A DNA stretch of 64,000 nucleotides from JAHFUA01 sp963733935 (lineage in GTDB: Bacteria > Acidobacteriota > Terriglobia > Terriglobales > Acidobacteriaceae): the NCBI GenBank assembly GCA_963733935.1, contig CAVTEQ010000019.1, positions 1 to 64,000 of the forward strand, written 5' to 3'. The notes under the pieces are model-generated. The model was not told the DNA's origin and did not search any database. It worked only from the letters and a program-made list of their open reading frames with translations. Each line of letters opens with the position of its first letter. The stretch's first letter is position 1. Positions 50,833 to 60,231 of this stretch are shown here, piece by piece. Both the position numbers and the translations under genes were made by a program.

Positions 50833-51840
50833 TCACGCCGGTTCAAAAGCTGCTTCCGAGACCGCCAACGTTCTCCACAATCGCTGCTCGAAGCGGCGGA
50901 AGCGCTGCGGATCTTCCCCAAGGTGAACCGCTCCGCCCCGGCGAAATGGATACGCGGCGCGGCGTAGAAAATGGATGGGCGAACACGCCGCTGCTCTCGC
51001 CAGAGGCCATGCCGCCCGGCGATATCGCTGCGCGCCCAGGTGAGCCGCGGCCCGCCACATCTGCTCCCGGTACGCGAGCCGCCTGCGGTCCACCAGACCG
51101 TTGAGCACGCTGATCACGGCCTCGTAGGGCTGTGCTTGCAAGCCCCACAAGCGCGAGAGCAGAAGATATTGCGCGAACAGGGTGTTGGCGGAGAGACTTT
51201 GCAGGTGGCTGAGGCAGACGCCGCCGTGGCTCAGGCGGTAGTGCACGGTCACTTGCGGAATAAAGACGATGCCGTGCCGCAACGCCATCCGCCACCACAG
51301 GTCGAGGTCTTCGATGTGGAGATCGAAACGATATCCGCCCAGCGCCCGCGTCTTGGCCACGTTCAATACCACGCTGGAATGAACGATCGAGAGCAGATAG
51401 CCGGCGCAGGTTAGCTCCCGCAGTTCGGCGGGCGAGCCTTCCGTCGAGCGCGCGGCGGCGATCGAGGGGTGGTGGCCGCAGTGCGAAGCCCGCGAGTAGA
51501 ACATGCCGGCAGCAGGCTGCCGTTCGATCGCTGCCGCGGCCACGGCCAGGCGCTCCGGGCAGGCGACGTCGTCGGCGTCGAGCCGAGCCAGCCAGGGCGC
51601 GCGCGCCTCTTCCAGCAGGCGATTCAGCGTCGTGGTGAGCCCGCGATTTTCCTGGGAGAGAATGCGGACCCGCGAATCCTGCAAGCTGCGCAGATATTCC
51701 AGCGACCGGTCGCGCGAGCCGTCATTGACGATCAGCAACTCGAAATGGGGATACGTCTGCCGCAGCGCACTTTCCACCGCTTCCGGCAGGTGCGGCATGG
51801 CGTTGCAGACGGGCATGCCAATGGTGAACAGCGGTTGCAT
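50833..51840 (-). CDS. Family 2 glycosyltransferase (with open extension beyond TGA)
   Basis: 335 residues to the TGA at 50833-50835. GT-A fold: FTIGMPVCNAMPHLPEAVES, PHFELLIVNDGSRDRSLEYL (nucleotide binding), LARLDADDVACPERLAVAAA (DxD), HIEDLDLWWRMALRHGIVFI (acceptor/ED motif). After the TGA the same frame stays open for 47 codons (FPLRGRGWRRRADGLPSRPL, PFDADLEPTPAWHAMARAFD) and ends in a TGA that overlaps the next start codon (TGATG at 50687-50691). The extension may be part of the native protein, with the inner TGA a mutation, base error or recoded. Confidence 0.82.
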   Translation of the reverse strand: MQPLFTIGMPVCNAMPHLPEAVESALRQTYPHFELLIVNDGSRDRSLEYLRSLQDSRVRILSQENRGLTTTLNRLLEEARAPWLARLDADDVACPERLAVAAAAIERQPAAGMFYSRASHCGHHPSIAAARSTEGSPAELRELTCAGYLLSIVHSSVVLNVAKTRALGGYRFDLHIEDLDLWWRMALRHGIVFIPQVTVHYRLSHGGVCLSHLQSLSANTLFAQYLLLSRLWGLQAQPYEAVISVLNGLVDRRRLAYREQMWRAAAHLGAQRYRRAAWPLARAAACSPIHFLRRAAYPFRRGGAVHLGEDPQRFRRFEQRLWRTLAVSEAAFEPA

Positions 51841-51849
51841 GTTGCAGAG

Positions 51850-52759
51850 CTAAGACGGCAAATGATGCAGCCAGCGGCGCGCCGCGGTGGGTGCGAACCA
51901 GAATCCGAGATAGCGGAACACGTCCGCCGGGCGCGGAGACCCATTGCGGCATGGCGTCGCGGAGCAAGGGAAGAAAAGCACTCCACTCGCCCTGCGCGGC
52001 TGCCTGCCAGGCTACATGGGTGGCGATGAAACCGGCATAAGCGCGGCGTGTGACCAGTTGGTCGCTCTCATGGATCCATCCCAGCGAAACGCGCCAGTCG
52101 GGACGGCGGCTGACACTCCCGCGCGCGCGCATCTCGCACCGTGCCAGCACCTCCGGAGAGATGTGCACGCGCCCGCCCTCGCGCGTGGCGCGCAGCACCC
52201 AGTCCCAATCCTGGTGCTTCTTCAGCCCGCGGCGAAACGGCACCCGGCAAAGCAGGGAACGGCGCGCCAGGATCGTGGGTGTGGCCACGAAGCCTTCGCT
52301 GCGCTGGAGACCGGGCCGCGTCAGCAGGTATTCGCAGAGTGGTTCTGAAGGCTGCGGCAAGCGTTCCGGCCAGATGCGATCGCCGGCGTCGGTACGGGCG
52401 AGGAAGCGGCACGACAAAATGGGCTCGGCGCTGGCCTGGGGCAACATCGCTAACTGCCGCTCGAGCTTGTTGGGCATCCACTCATCGTCGTCGTCGAGGA
52501 AGGCGATCCATTCGCCGCTGGCGGCGCGAACGCCTACATTGCGCGCCTCGGAACCTCCCACCGCGGCCGGCAACGCCAGCACGCGCAGTCGCTCGTCGGT
52601 CATCGTGCTGAGCATGGATTCAGTCGCCGGATCGGGACCGTCGATCACCACCACGACTTCGGCAGGGGAGTGGGTTTGTGCCAGCGCGCTCTCCACCGCC
52701 CGCAGGAGCGATCCCGGCCGGTGCCGGGTGGGAATGACGGCGCTGACCTGCGGATTCAT
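51850..52759 (-). CDS. Family 2 glycosyltransferase, one frameshift near the end
   Basis: About 300 residues from ATG 52759. Signatures: VSAVIPTRHRPGSLLRAVES, AEVVVVIDGPDPATESML, GEWIAFLDDDDEWMPNKLER (DDD motif) and LKKHQDWDWVLRATREGGRV. After a frameshift near 51945 the C-terminus reads RPADVFRYLGFWFAPTAARR WLHHLPS and stops at 51850, ten bases before the next gene. Its start overlaps the stop of the GT4 gene by 4 bases (ATGA). Adds a sugar to the repeating unit; specificity not determinable. Confidence 0.85.
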
Positions 52760-53952
52760 TGTGCTTGAAGCGCGCACGCCACCGATGCGGCCATCGCCTC
52801 GCGGCGCAGTACGGTGCGGTACAGCCCCTCGAGCGCGGCTGTCTGGCGGCGGATGTCGAACAAGTCGCGCGCCCGCTTGCGCCCCGCCTCGCTGAATTGG
52901 GCCCACATCGGCTCCTCGCTCAACAGTGCGGTGATGTTGTGGGCCAGCCCGGCAACATCGCGTTCGCGCGCCAGCAGTCCGGTCTCGCCGTGGACCACGG
53001 CTTCCGGAATGCCGCCAGTCGCGAAGCTGGCGACGGGCAAGCCCATGGCCTGGGCTTCGACGAACACCATGCCAAATCCCTCGGAAGCGCCGGAATCGAC
53101 GGTCACGCTGGGTACGCTAAGAACGCGAGCCTGGTTCATCCAGTGCCGCACCAGACCGGAGGGCTGAGTGGAGAGAAAGTTCACTTGGCGCAGAGCAAGT
53201 TCACGCGCGAGTTGCTCGAGCCTGGCGCGCTGCGGCCCATCTCCGATGATCACCAGCCGAGACTTGGGCTGTGCCAGTTGCACGAGCTGCATAGCGCGCA
53301 GCAATTGCTCACATCCTTTGTTCTCGATCAGCCTGCCGACGAACAATACCGTGTCCGAACGCGCGACCGAGGGATCGGGAGTGAAGCTGGCGAGGTCGAT
53401 GCCAATGTAATGAACCAGCGTTTTATGCGGCGGAGCGCCTCTGCTGATCGCTTTGTCGCGCACGAAGCGGGACACGCAAAGCACCAGCGCCGCCGCCTGA
53501 TAGAGCCGCGCGCGACGCTTGAGATAGAGACGCAGCGCGGGGCAACGCGCCAGCGCCTGATCGTCGGTGGTGACGTCGTAGCCATGATGGGTGAGCACCA
53601 GGGGCACGCCGAGGGCGCGCGCCAGCGGCAGCGCGTGGGTTGCGTCCGGACCGAAGTGAGCATGGATGAGCGCCGGGCAGCGGGCACGCACGCGCGCCGC
53701 CTGCCGCTGGCTGGGTCCGAATAGGGTGCAGAAAGCTCGCCGCGCCCGGTTCAGCTTGCCCGGCCCAATCAGCAACTCGCGCCGCTCGTCGGGCACGCGC
53801 AGCCCATCGACCGAGCGCAGTCCCACATATACCGGGCGGAAATCATGCAACGCTTCCCCCTGCCTCAGGATGAAAGTTTCCGAGGCGCCCAGCAGTTCGT
53901 CACGATAGATAACCAGGTTGTTGTTCAAGGCAAGGATGCGGAACAGGGACAT
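52756..53952 (-). CDS. Family 4 glycosyltransferase
   Basis: 398 residues, GT-B fold. N-domain: DELLGASETFILRQGEALHD, LIHAHFGPDATHALPLARAL, VPLVLTHHGYDV. C-domain with nucleotide-sugar site: DTVLFVGRLIENKGCEQLLR, LVIIGDGPQRARLEQLAREL and the EX7E motif region SVTVDSGASEGFGMVFVEAQ AMGLPV. A retaining enzyme that adds a sugar to the lipid-linked unit. Its 5' end overlaps the polymerase gene's 3' end by about 53 bases. Confidence 0.92.
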   Translation of the reverse strand: MSLFRILALNNNLVIYRDELLGASETFILRQGEALHDFRPVYVGLRSVDGLRVPDERRELLIGPGKLNRARRAFCTLFGPSQRQAARVRARCPALIHAHFGPDATHALPLARALGVPLVLTHHGYDVTTDDQALARCPALRLYLKRRARLYQAAALVLCVSRFVRDKAISRGAPPHKTLVHYIGIDLASFTPDPSVARSDTVLFVGRLIENKGCEQLLRAMQLVQLAQPKSRLVIIGDGPQRARLEQLARELALRQVNFLSTQPSGLVRHWMNQARVLSVPSVTVDSGASEGFGMVFVEAQAMGLPVASFATGGIPEAVVHGETGLLARERDVAGLAHNITALLSEEPMWAQFSEAGRKRARDLFDIRRQTAALEGLYRTVLRREAMAASVACALQAQ

Positions 53953-55187
53953 ACAGTGGAGAGGTGCGGGAGTCGTGGCCGATGCGCGCGGCCTGCCCCG
54001 CCGCCACCGCTACGGCCACGTACAAGGCCCAATAGAGGTTGTTCTGCCGCAGGATGGGGCCTTCGGCGAGGTCGTAAAGCAGCATGAAGACGAGGTACAG
54101 CAGTGGCCAGCTTGCGAGCCGATCATGGCTCAGCCGAACCAACCTGACTCCGCGGCATAACGCCTGGAGATATCCTGCGGTGAATAAAAGAAGTCCCGCG
54201 ATGCCGAGTTCGAGCCACAGGTCGAGGAATCCGTTGTGGGCGTGCCGCGCGACAAAGCCGAGCCGGGCGGCCACTTGCGCCGACTCGCCCTGCAATCCCG
54301 CCCAAAAACCGCTGAACCCATAGCCCAGCAGCATGCGGCTGGAGATGGCGCCCCACACCGCGCTCCATATCTCGGTTCTGCGGGTGAGCGTGGCCGTGCG
54401 GCCGAGATAAGCCAGCAGGAGAGAGCTGTTGCCGGCAGCCAGTAAAGCCAGCGCCACAGCGCCTCCCAGGAACATGATGGCCAGCGGCACCAGGGTGGGC
54501 GGCTGAGCGCGCAGGGCGCGATAGCCGAAAGTCATCAGCAGCAGAGCGCCGCAGACGAGCACAGCGGCCCTGGATCCGGACATCAACATCAGGGCTGCGC
54601 ACAGCGGCATGGCGGCGATCCGGACCCCGCGCGGAAGCACGCCTTTCGCCGACCACAACACGATGATCGCCACCGCCATGGCTTTGCCCAGCAGGTTTTT
54701 CTGGCCGAGGATCCCTTGCCAGTCGCCGCGGTGGAGTTGGTTGTCAATGCCGTACTGCGGCATGAACAGGGCGCACGCCGCGCTGAGCACCGCGAGCAGG
54801 ATAAAGGTCCATGCCGAGCAGCCGAAGTTGCCGAGGAAGCTCGAAACGCGAGCCGAAGTAGATGCCGAAGACCGTTGTCGCGACTACCACCAGACTGCGC
54901 CGCAAGGTGAACGCCGGATCGCTTGACCACAGCGTCGAAACGACCGCGAACAACGCCAGGGCGATGATCCAGCCGCTATTCCGAAGCGCGTTCGTGAGCT
55001 TGCGCCAGTGGAGCACCACGAAGCCGAAGGTGATGGCATACATCACGGTCTGGATCGCGAGCAAGAGAGGATTGTCCTCGACGCGCCACAGGTTAACGGC
55101 CGAGTCGCCGGCCAGAAAGCCGGTAAGGCCGCTGCTGAGGTAGAGCAGCATCAGGATTGCAAAGCAGCCTTCGAGAGCGTTGAGCAT
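53900..55187 (-). CDS. O-antigen ligase/polymerase family protein (Wzy-like), frameshifted
   Basis: About 425 residues after a shift near 54820. Multipass membrane protein: FAILMLLYLSSGLTGFLAGD, LLLAIQTVMYAITFGFVVLH, DPAFTLRRSLVVVATTVFGI, then MPQYGIDNQLHRGDWQGILG QKN with the HRxxW..GxxxxKN motif of the Wzy_C/O-antigen ligase family, ISSRMLLGYGFSGFWAGLQG and VARHAHNGFLDLWLELGIAG (the conserved HNxxLD). Polymerises repeating units in the periplasm. It starts immediately after the flippase stop. Confidence 0.88.
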
Positions 55188-56478
55188 TCAGTTCGCCGGC
55201 GCGAGTCCCGGGGCGGTGCTGCCGCTGGGCGCCGAACGGGCCCGCAGAACGAGCGCACAGCTCCACAGCGCCGCCGCGAGCAGTCCGTCGGAGGCCAGGC
55301 TGCTCCAGGCGGCGCCCCGCCAGGAGTAAGCCGGGATGAGCCATAGGTTCATCAACACGTTGAAGACGGCGACGCGCAACTTGCAACAGGGTGCGAAGGC
55401 CCTGATGGCCGGCGCCGGTCAGCGCGTCGGCAGCAAAATAGTGGCAGGTCTTCAGCAGCGGCAAAAGCGAGAGCCAGCGCAGCGCCTCGGTGGTGCGCGC
55501 GTAATCGGCTCCGAGAATGAGTGGCACGAGCGGCGCTCCGAGCGCCAGGCCCGCTGCCACCGCGGCGGAGTACACCAGCGGCTTAGGAAGCAGCTCCCGG
55601 GCAAACGAAAGGCTGCCGCCGATGCCCTGATTCCCGCGCCGGAAGAAGCTGGGATACGCCGCCGCCAGCAGGGCGCGAACCGGCATGAAAGCCATATCGA
55701 TCAGCCGATAGGCGGCGGCATAGATGCCGGCAGCGTCCAGCGTGGCCAGGCGCGCCAGCATGGTCTTGTCGACATCGTTGTAGATGGTCTGGGCCGAGAG
55801 GCTGGTGGAGAAGTAGAAGCCCTCTCGCAACCCGGCGCGGAGGCGGCCCAGGCCGCTGAACGTTGGCCGAGCCAGTCTGGAAAACACGCAATAGACTGCG
55901 ACCAGCGCGCACACCGCCGAAGTCGCCAGATAGGCAACCGACCACGCGACCACCGTCGGCCGGTGCGCAAGCAACACCGCCGCAATTCCGGCCAGCCGCA
56001 TCAGGCTGGCAAAGACGTTCAGGTTCGCCGTCCAGGCGAGCCTTTCCACCGATTGGAACGCCAGGCAGGCCACATCCACCAGGCGATACACAACCAGGTC
56101 CGACGCCGCGATCAGCAGAATCACGGACATGGGAATGGCGCGTGGCAGCAGCCGTCAGACACGCCGGCACTACCAGAGGCTGAGCAGCGCGCCCGTCACC
56201 AGCGTCATGAACAAGGCATTTCCCAGACACTCAGGCAGCAGCCGGCGGTCGCGGGCCACTTGCTGCACCATCAGGTTGCCGGTGCCATTGCCGACGAAAG
56301 GATACGCAATGGCCACAGCGGCGACTACGGCCGTGAAGGCCCCGTATTGCCGCGGCCCCAGAGCCCTGGCGATCAGTAAGAAGTAGACGGCTTGCGCCGA
56401 CAAGCGCGCCGCTTGCGCCAGGGTCATGTAAACAGTGTTGCGGCTCAAGCAGGCTGAACTGGATTTATCGGCGTTCAC
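55188..56478 (-). CDS. Polysaccharide flippase (Wzx/MATE-like), frameshifted
   Basis: About 430 residues after shifts near 56165 and 55382. GTG at 56478 overlaps the previous stop as GTGA. N-terminus: NTVYMTLAQAARLSAQAVYF and LIARALGPRQYGAFTAVVAA (family start). Middle: VILLIAASDLVVYRLVDVAC, LREGFYFSTSLSAQTIYNDV DKTMLARL, IYAAAYRLIDMAFMPVRALL. C-terminus: VAVFNVLMNLWLIPAYSWRG and AAWSSLASDGLLAAALW. It moves undecaprenyl-linked repeat units across the membrane. Confidence 0.85.
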
Positions 56479-57965
56479 TGCCCCGTTCCCTTCAGCACCA
56501 CCCCCATGGTCTGGAACAGGATTTTGATGTCCAACCACGCGCTCCAATGCTCCACATAATCGACATCGAGGGAAAAGTAGCGGGCGAATGAGGGATTGGT
56601 GCGGGCTTGCACCTGCCACAACCCGGTGAGGCCCGGCAAGACGTCGAGCCGGCGCAAGTGCTCCAGCTCATAACGCCTGACCTCGCTGGCCAGCGGCGGA
56701 CGCGGCCCCACCAGGCTCATCTCGCCCTTGAGCACGTTCCACAACTGCGGCAGCTCATCCAGGCTGTACTTGCGCAGGAAGCGGCCCACCCGCGTCAGCC
56801 GGGGATCGTTGGCAATCTTGAACAAGACACGGTCGCGCTGGTTCAAGTGCTGGAGTGACTCTTGCAGCGCCTCCGCGTTGGCCACCATGGTGCGGAACTT
56901 GTAACACCTGAAGGTTCGCCCTCTACGGCCGACGCGCTCCGAGGCGTAGATGACGCTTCCGCGTGAGCTCAGCTTGACGGCGACGGCGGCCAGCAGGCAG
57001 AGAGGAGAGAGCGCGGCCAGCGCCGCCGCGGAAACGGCCACGTCCGTGGCGCGCTTCAGAACCGGGCTGGCCGCCGGGGGGCGCCGTTGGTAGAGAGTGA
57101 GGACCGGAAACTGCCCGAGATAGTCGACGGGCGCTCCCCAGCCCAAACCATCGTACAAATCGGGGAGAACGCGCACATTCAGTCCCAGCTCGCGTGCCTC
57201 CAGCACCACCTGCTTGACCACCTGGGGGTCGGCGGCCGAGACGAATACTTCATCGATGAAGTGGCGGCGCGCTAGTGCCGGGAGATCGCTGAGCGTGCCC
57301 AGCGCTTCGGTGCATTGTCCTTTTTCCTCGCTTCCGCAAGCCACCAGACCACGCACCTGGTAACCGAGTTGCCGATTGCGGTCCAGGTGGGCGCCGAGCG
57401 CCAACGCCTGCGCTCCGCAGCCGACGATCAGCACGTTGCGACAGCTCGAACCGTCGGCGTAGGCTCGCTCCAGATGTCGGCGGTATACCCGGCGCCAGCC
57501 CACCAGCAGGACGGAACTTGCAACCACGGCGAATCCGATCACAAAACGCGACACAAAGCGCAGTCCCGAAACACAAAGGCATAGAACTTGCACCCCGATG
57601 GCAAACCCTACCGCCTTGCACACCGCCCATCCTGCATCCGCGGGAGAAAGCAGGTTTCCGGTTCCATAGAGTCCATACGCGTGGCAGAACAGCACCACCA
57701 GCACCGAGTAGAGAAGCAGAAACCCGGCGTGACCGACGAGATGAGCATAATGAGGGAGCGGAGAAAGTCCGAAGCGGCCGGCGAGCTCGGGGGTGAATCG
57801 CAAGATAAGGGCGGCTGCCGCGCTCAACCAGATCAGCGCAAGATCGGCGGCAACAAACCATGCCTGTGTCGGGTGGTGTTGCGCGTCGGCGCGCCACACC
57901 GCTGTAGGAGCGCCTATGCCGGCTTGGGTTGCACAGGCCCGATTGGCTGGTTCAGCGAGCGCCAT
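56475..57965 (-). CDS. Polyprenyl-phosphate glycosylphosphotransferase (exopolysaccharide initiation)
   Basis: 496 residues. Four to five N-terminal membrane helices (AWFVAADLALIWLSAAAALI, FLLLYSVLVVLFCHAYGLYG, SRFVIGFAVVASSVLLVGW), a nucleotide-binding-like CoA_binding_3 domain (RNVLIVGCGAQALALGAHLD) and the C-terminal sugar transferase: YASERVGRRGRTFRCYKFRT MV, LTRVGRFLRKYSLDELPQLW NVLKGEMSLVGPRPP, DVLPGLTGLWQVQARTNPSF. It transfers sugar-1-phosphate to undecaprenyl phosphate, the first step of the pathway. It is the second gene of the operon, behind the NusG-like factor. Confidence 0.95.
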   Translation of the reverse strand: MALAEPANRACATQAGIGAPTAVWRADAQHHPTQAWFVAADLALIWLSAAAALILRFTPELAGRFGLSPLPHYAHLVGHAGFLLLYSVLVVLFCHAYGLYGTGNLLSPADAGWAVCKAVGFAIGVQVLCLCVSGLRFVSRFVIGFAVVASSVLLVGWRRVYRRHLERAYADGSSCRNVLIVGCGAQALALGAHLDRNRQLGYQVRGLVACGSEEKGQCTEALGTLSDLPALARRHFIDEVFVSAADPQVVKQVVLEARELGLNVRVLPDLYDGLGWGAPVDYLGQFPVLTLYQRRPPAASPVLKRATDVAVSAAALAALSPLCLLAAVAVKLSSRGSVIYASERVGRRGRTFRCYKFRTMVANAEALQESLQHLNQRDRVLFKIANDPRLTRVGRFLRKYSLDELPQLWNVLKGEMSLVGPRPPLASEVRRYELEHLRRLDVLPGLTGLWQVQARTNPSFARYFSLDVDYVEHWSAWLDIKILFQTMGVVLKGTGQ

Positions 57966-58038
57966 GCTTACATGCTTCGTGAGAGATCACGTGTCCGGGC
58001 ACGACTTCGGACCTGCTGCGCCTCTGGGAGATGACTCA

Positions 58039-58641
58039 TCAGACAACTTCCACGTCGTAGCCCTCGATCCGCACCGCGAGCGAACGCTGGATCAGCTCAA
58101 TCGAGACCACAAGGCTTCTTGCTCCTTTAAGCGCGACCAGCGTTCCTTCCACACCGTCCAGCGGGCCGCCGCGAATGCGCACCCGCTGGCCCACTTCGAG
58201 GAACGGATGATTCACACAAGGTATGTTGTGGGAGACGAGGCGATGGACAGTTTGGATCTGCTCCTCCGGAATCGGGGTTCCGCTGGGGTGCGTGCCCACG
58301 ATGCGGACCACGCTCTCCACCGCCGCCACCGCGGCCACCGTCTGGGTGGACTCGCAGGCATGGATGAAGGCGTAGCCGGGGAATAGCGGGACCTGCACCC
58401 GCTTACGCCGGTCACTCCAGCGGTGGATCTCCTCGACCAGCGGCAGATAGGTCTCTACCCCGCGTCCCCGCAGTTGCGCCGCCACCGCCTTTTCGTGCCG
58501 GGCGCGGGTATGTACCGCATACCACTTCTTAGGGAGCAGCGCCGACGGCGCATCGCAGGGCTCGACGCTGGACTTCCAGCCAGATGCGGCTCCGCCCTCT
58601 GACTCCCATCCGTACCTGTGAAAAACGGCCATTCCTGCCAA
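58039..58641 (-). CDS. NusG-like antiterminator (RfaH/UpxY/LoaP type)
   Basis: 200 residues. NGN domain: KKWYAVHTRARHEKAVAAQL RGRGVETYLPLVEE and VQVPLFPGYAFIHACESTQT with VRIVGTHPSGTPIPEEQIQT; KOW domain near 150 with VGQRVRIRGGPLDGVEGTLV. Specialised NusG paralogues at the head of polysaccharide operons bind RNA polymerase and prevent premature termination in these long operons. Here it is the first gene of a 12-kb operon and ends 73 bases before the glycosylphosphotransferase start. Start may be at the third codon-group ATG (MAVFHRYG, 58632). Confidence 0.92.
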   Translation of the reverse strand: MAGMAVFHRYGWESEGGAASGWKSSVEPCDAPSALLPKKWYAVHTRARHEKAVAAQLRGRGVETYLPLVEEIHRWSDRRKRVQVPLFPGYAFIHACESTQTVAAVAAVESVVRIVGTHPSGTPIPEEQIQTVHRLVSHNIPCVNHPFLEVGQRVRIRGGPLDGVEGTLVALKGARSLVVSIELIQRSLAVRIEGYDVEVV

Positions 58642-59114
58642 GATTCACTCCATTTACCGGATATTGTGGGACGAAACCATAGGGGACCCGGTGCTTCCCG
58701 GCAAGAGAGCGGACATCTCGGCGAAGGTCGGCTCTGTTTTCCGGATTGCCCAAGAGGTGTGCAGCCGTGGGCGCGGGGGCCTTTGACTGGCAGGGCGGGG
58801 CAACCTTCCCTAATTGGGAAGATGGGTCGGCCTTCCCTAAACGGAATAGAAGACTGCCCCTAATCAGAATTTTCCGCTAGCAGCGCATGTTCCAGTTGGC
58901 CCCGGAAACTCTGGCCTACGTTCCCGCTTGGAGGCTTAGTTCCTAACTGGGAACTGAGTCAGCCGTACCCTGATCGGGACCGAGAAAACATGGCGCCTGT
59001 ACTCCCGCCGCACAGTTTTCCAATGAAACTCCGCTAAATTTCCTGTCAGAGAGGGGAGGCCCAAATCACCGCTGCCAGGCGGAGCCGGGCCCGCGCGCGC
59101 GGAGGAAGACCAGA
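58642..59114. other. Divergent intergenic region
   Basis: About 470 bases between the NusG-like gene and the TetR gene. I see no gene in it. The central part carries a palindrome array (58805-58980). Confidence 0.5.
58805..58980. promoter_or_regulatory. Array of TTCCC-N5-GGGAA palindromes
   Basis: CTTCCCTAATTGGGAAG (58805-58821, perfect), TTCCCTAAACGGAA (58833-58846), a weak copy near 58857-58869, AGTTCCTAACTGGGAACT (58938-58955) and TACCCTGATCGGGAC (58966-58980). All share a TTCC(C)TRAnY-GGGAA plan. Likely operators for a dimeric regulator, possibly the adjacent TetR protein, controlling the operon, itself or both. Confidence 0.6.
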
Positions 59115-59705
59115 TTGCGGAACACCCGAGCCCGATTGTTGCAAGCCGCGATTCAGGTCTTCTCCGAAATGGGGTACCGGGCCGCATCCACGCGCGCCAT
59201 CGCTCAGCAAGCGAAAATCAATCAGGTGACCTTGTTTCGGCTCTTCAAAGGCAAGGCCCAGCTCTATGCGAGCGTGGTGAAGCAATTGCTGGCGGCCAGC
59301 GATCCGCTGGCCAGACTGGAAAGTTGCCTTGCCAAGCCCATGGAGGGCGCCACTCTCATCCGCGCCGCCATCCAGGCAATCTCGGAGGTCCTGTTTCAAA
59401 ATCCGGCGTTGTACAGGATCATCCTGTACTCGGTTTTGGAAAATGATGCCCGGGCGATGCGCAGTATTTGGCGCGCCTGGGACCCGATTTACGCGCGGCT
59501 CGCCCGCTCTATCGAGGCCGGGATCCGGAAGCACCAGTTGCGGCGGGTCGACGCCATGGCCGCCGCCCGCCTGATCGTCGCCGCGGCGATCCGGCACTAT
59601 GAGGTGTACGAACTCTATCGCGGAAAGAGGCTGGCTCGCTTCCGCACCAAGGACCTGAGCGCGAAGTACGCGGATATCATCTACAACGGCCTCAAGGGCG
59701 ATTAA
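59115..59705 (+). CDS. TetR/AcrR family regulator
   Basis: 196 residues. N-terminal HTH: RARLLQAAIQVFSEMGYRAA STRAIAQQAKINQVTLFRLF KGKAQLY (helix 2-3 of the TetR fold). The remaining helical domain is divergent (AAIQAISEVLFQNPALYRII, IEAGIRKHQLRRVDAMAAAR). The start is TTG at 59115, supported by a strong GGAGG at 59101-59105. It is divergent from the exopolysaccharide operon with an operator-like array between them, so control of that operon or autoregulation is likely. Ligand unknown. Confidence 0.9.
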   Translation: MRNTRARLLQAAIQVFSEMGYRAASTRAIAQQAKINQVTLFRLFKGKAQLYASVVKQLLAASDPLARLESCLAKPMEGATLIRAAIQAISEVLFQNPALYRIILYSVLENDARAMRSIWRAWDPIYARLARSIEAGIRKHQLRRVDAMAAARLIVAAAIRHYEVYELYRGKRLARFRTKDLSAKYADIIYNGLKGD

Positions 59706-59775
59706 GATCCTTCGCACGAATGAAGCTCCTTCGCGCCGATCAAGCCGCTTCGCGCGGATCACGATCCTTCGCCAA
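59705..59775. repeat. 19-base tandem repeat, about 3.7 copies
   Basis: AGATCCTTCGCACGAATGA, AGCTCCTTCGCGCCGATCA, AGCCGCTTCGCGCGGATCA and a partial CGATCCTTCGCC follow one another directly after the TetR stop codon. Core is CTTCGC with a period of exactly 19. Confidence 0.8.
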
Positions 59776-59786
59776 TTATTGGTGCA

Positions 59787-59804
59787 TGTTCCAGATTCCG
59801 AACA
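59787..59804. promoter_or_regulatory. TGTTC-N8-GAACA dyad, copy 1
   Basis: TGTTC-CAGATTCC-GAACA. The same arms and spacing recur at 59972-59989. Likely a regulator binding site. Confidence 0.5.
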
Positions 59805-59971
59805 AACCAGCCTTTTTTGCGGCGTGAACCGCCGCTCTACTGGTAATACCCCGGGAGGTCTCACCCGGCGGCCCTGCCAGTCTGGAAGCGACTGAATCAG
59901 CCTATCCACGGGCAATGCCGGTGCTTGGATAGCTGGGGCCCTCGGTGGCTATCGATTGCTTTCCCGGCTTT

Positions 59972-59989
59972 TGTTCTGAAATCCGAACA
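59972..59989. promoter_or_regulatory. TGTTC-N8-GAACA dyad, copy 2
   Basis: TGTTC-TGAAATCC-GAACA, extended to TTGTTC/GAACAA. The spacer shares ATTCC/ATCC with copy 1. Confidence 0.5.
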
Positions 59990-60207
59990 AGACACTGGAG
60001 ATCGCACCCGCGGCCTGCGAAATTTGTACTATCCATGGTGCAATCGTATTTGGAGGGCAAAGCTCACGCTTTCATGAATTGCAATCACTCGCTTGCATTT
60101 CGCGGTCGACGGATGAGCTAATGCGGGTGCTTTCACTTCATGCATTGGCGGGTGGCCGGGACAGAGAAAACCGGCGGGACTTGCAACCTGCCAAGGAGGA
60201 GTTGACG

Positions 60208-60231
60208 GTGCACCGCTGCCGGCAATCTTGA
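60208..60231 (+). CDS. Possible seven-residue leader peptide
   Basis: A strong AAGGAGGA (60193-60200) precedes GTG and the short frame MHRCRQS, then TGA. A TTG at 60202 is also in frame. Such short frames can be leader peptides, but no attenuator hairpin is evident. Confidence 0.2.
   Translation: MHRCRQS

Noticed and set aside
59705..59775. CRISPR array
   Set aside because: Units are contiguous without spacers and only 19 bases long; no cas genes are in the window.
59046..59915. A 289-codon minus-strand frame
   Set aside because: It lies antisense to the clear TetR gene and its sequence has no protein-family features.
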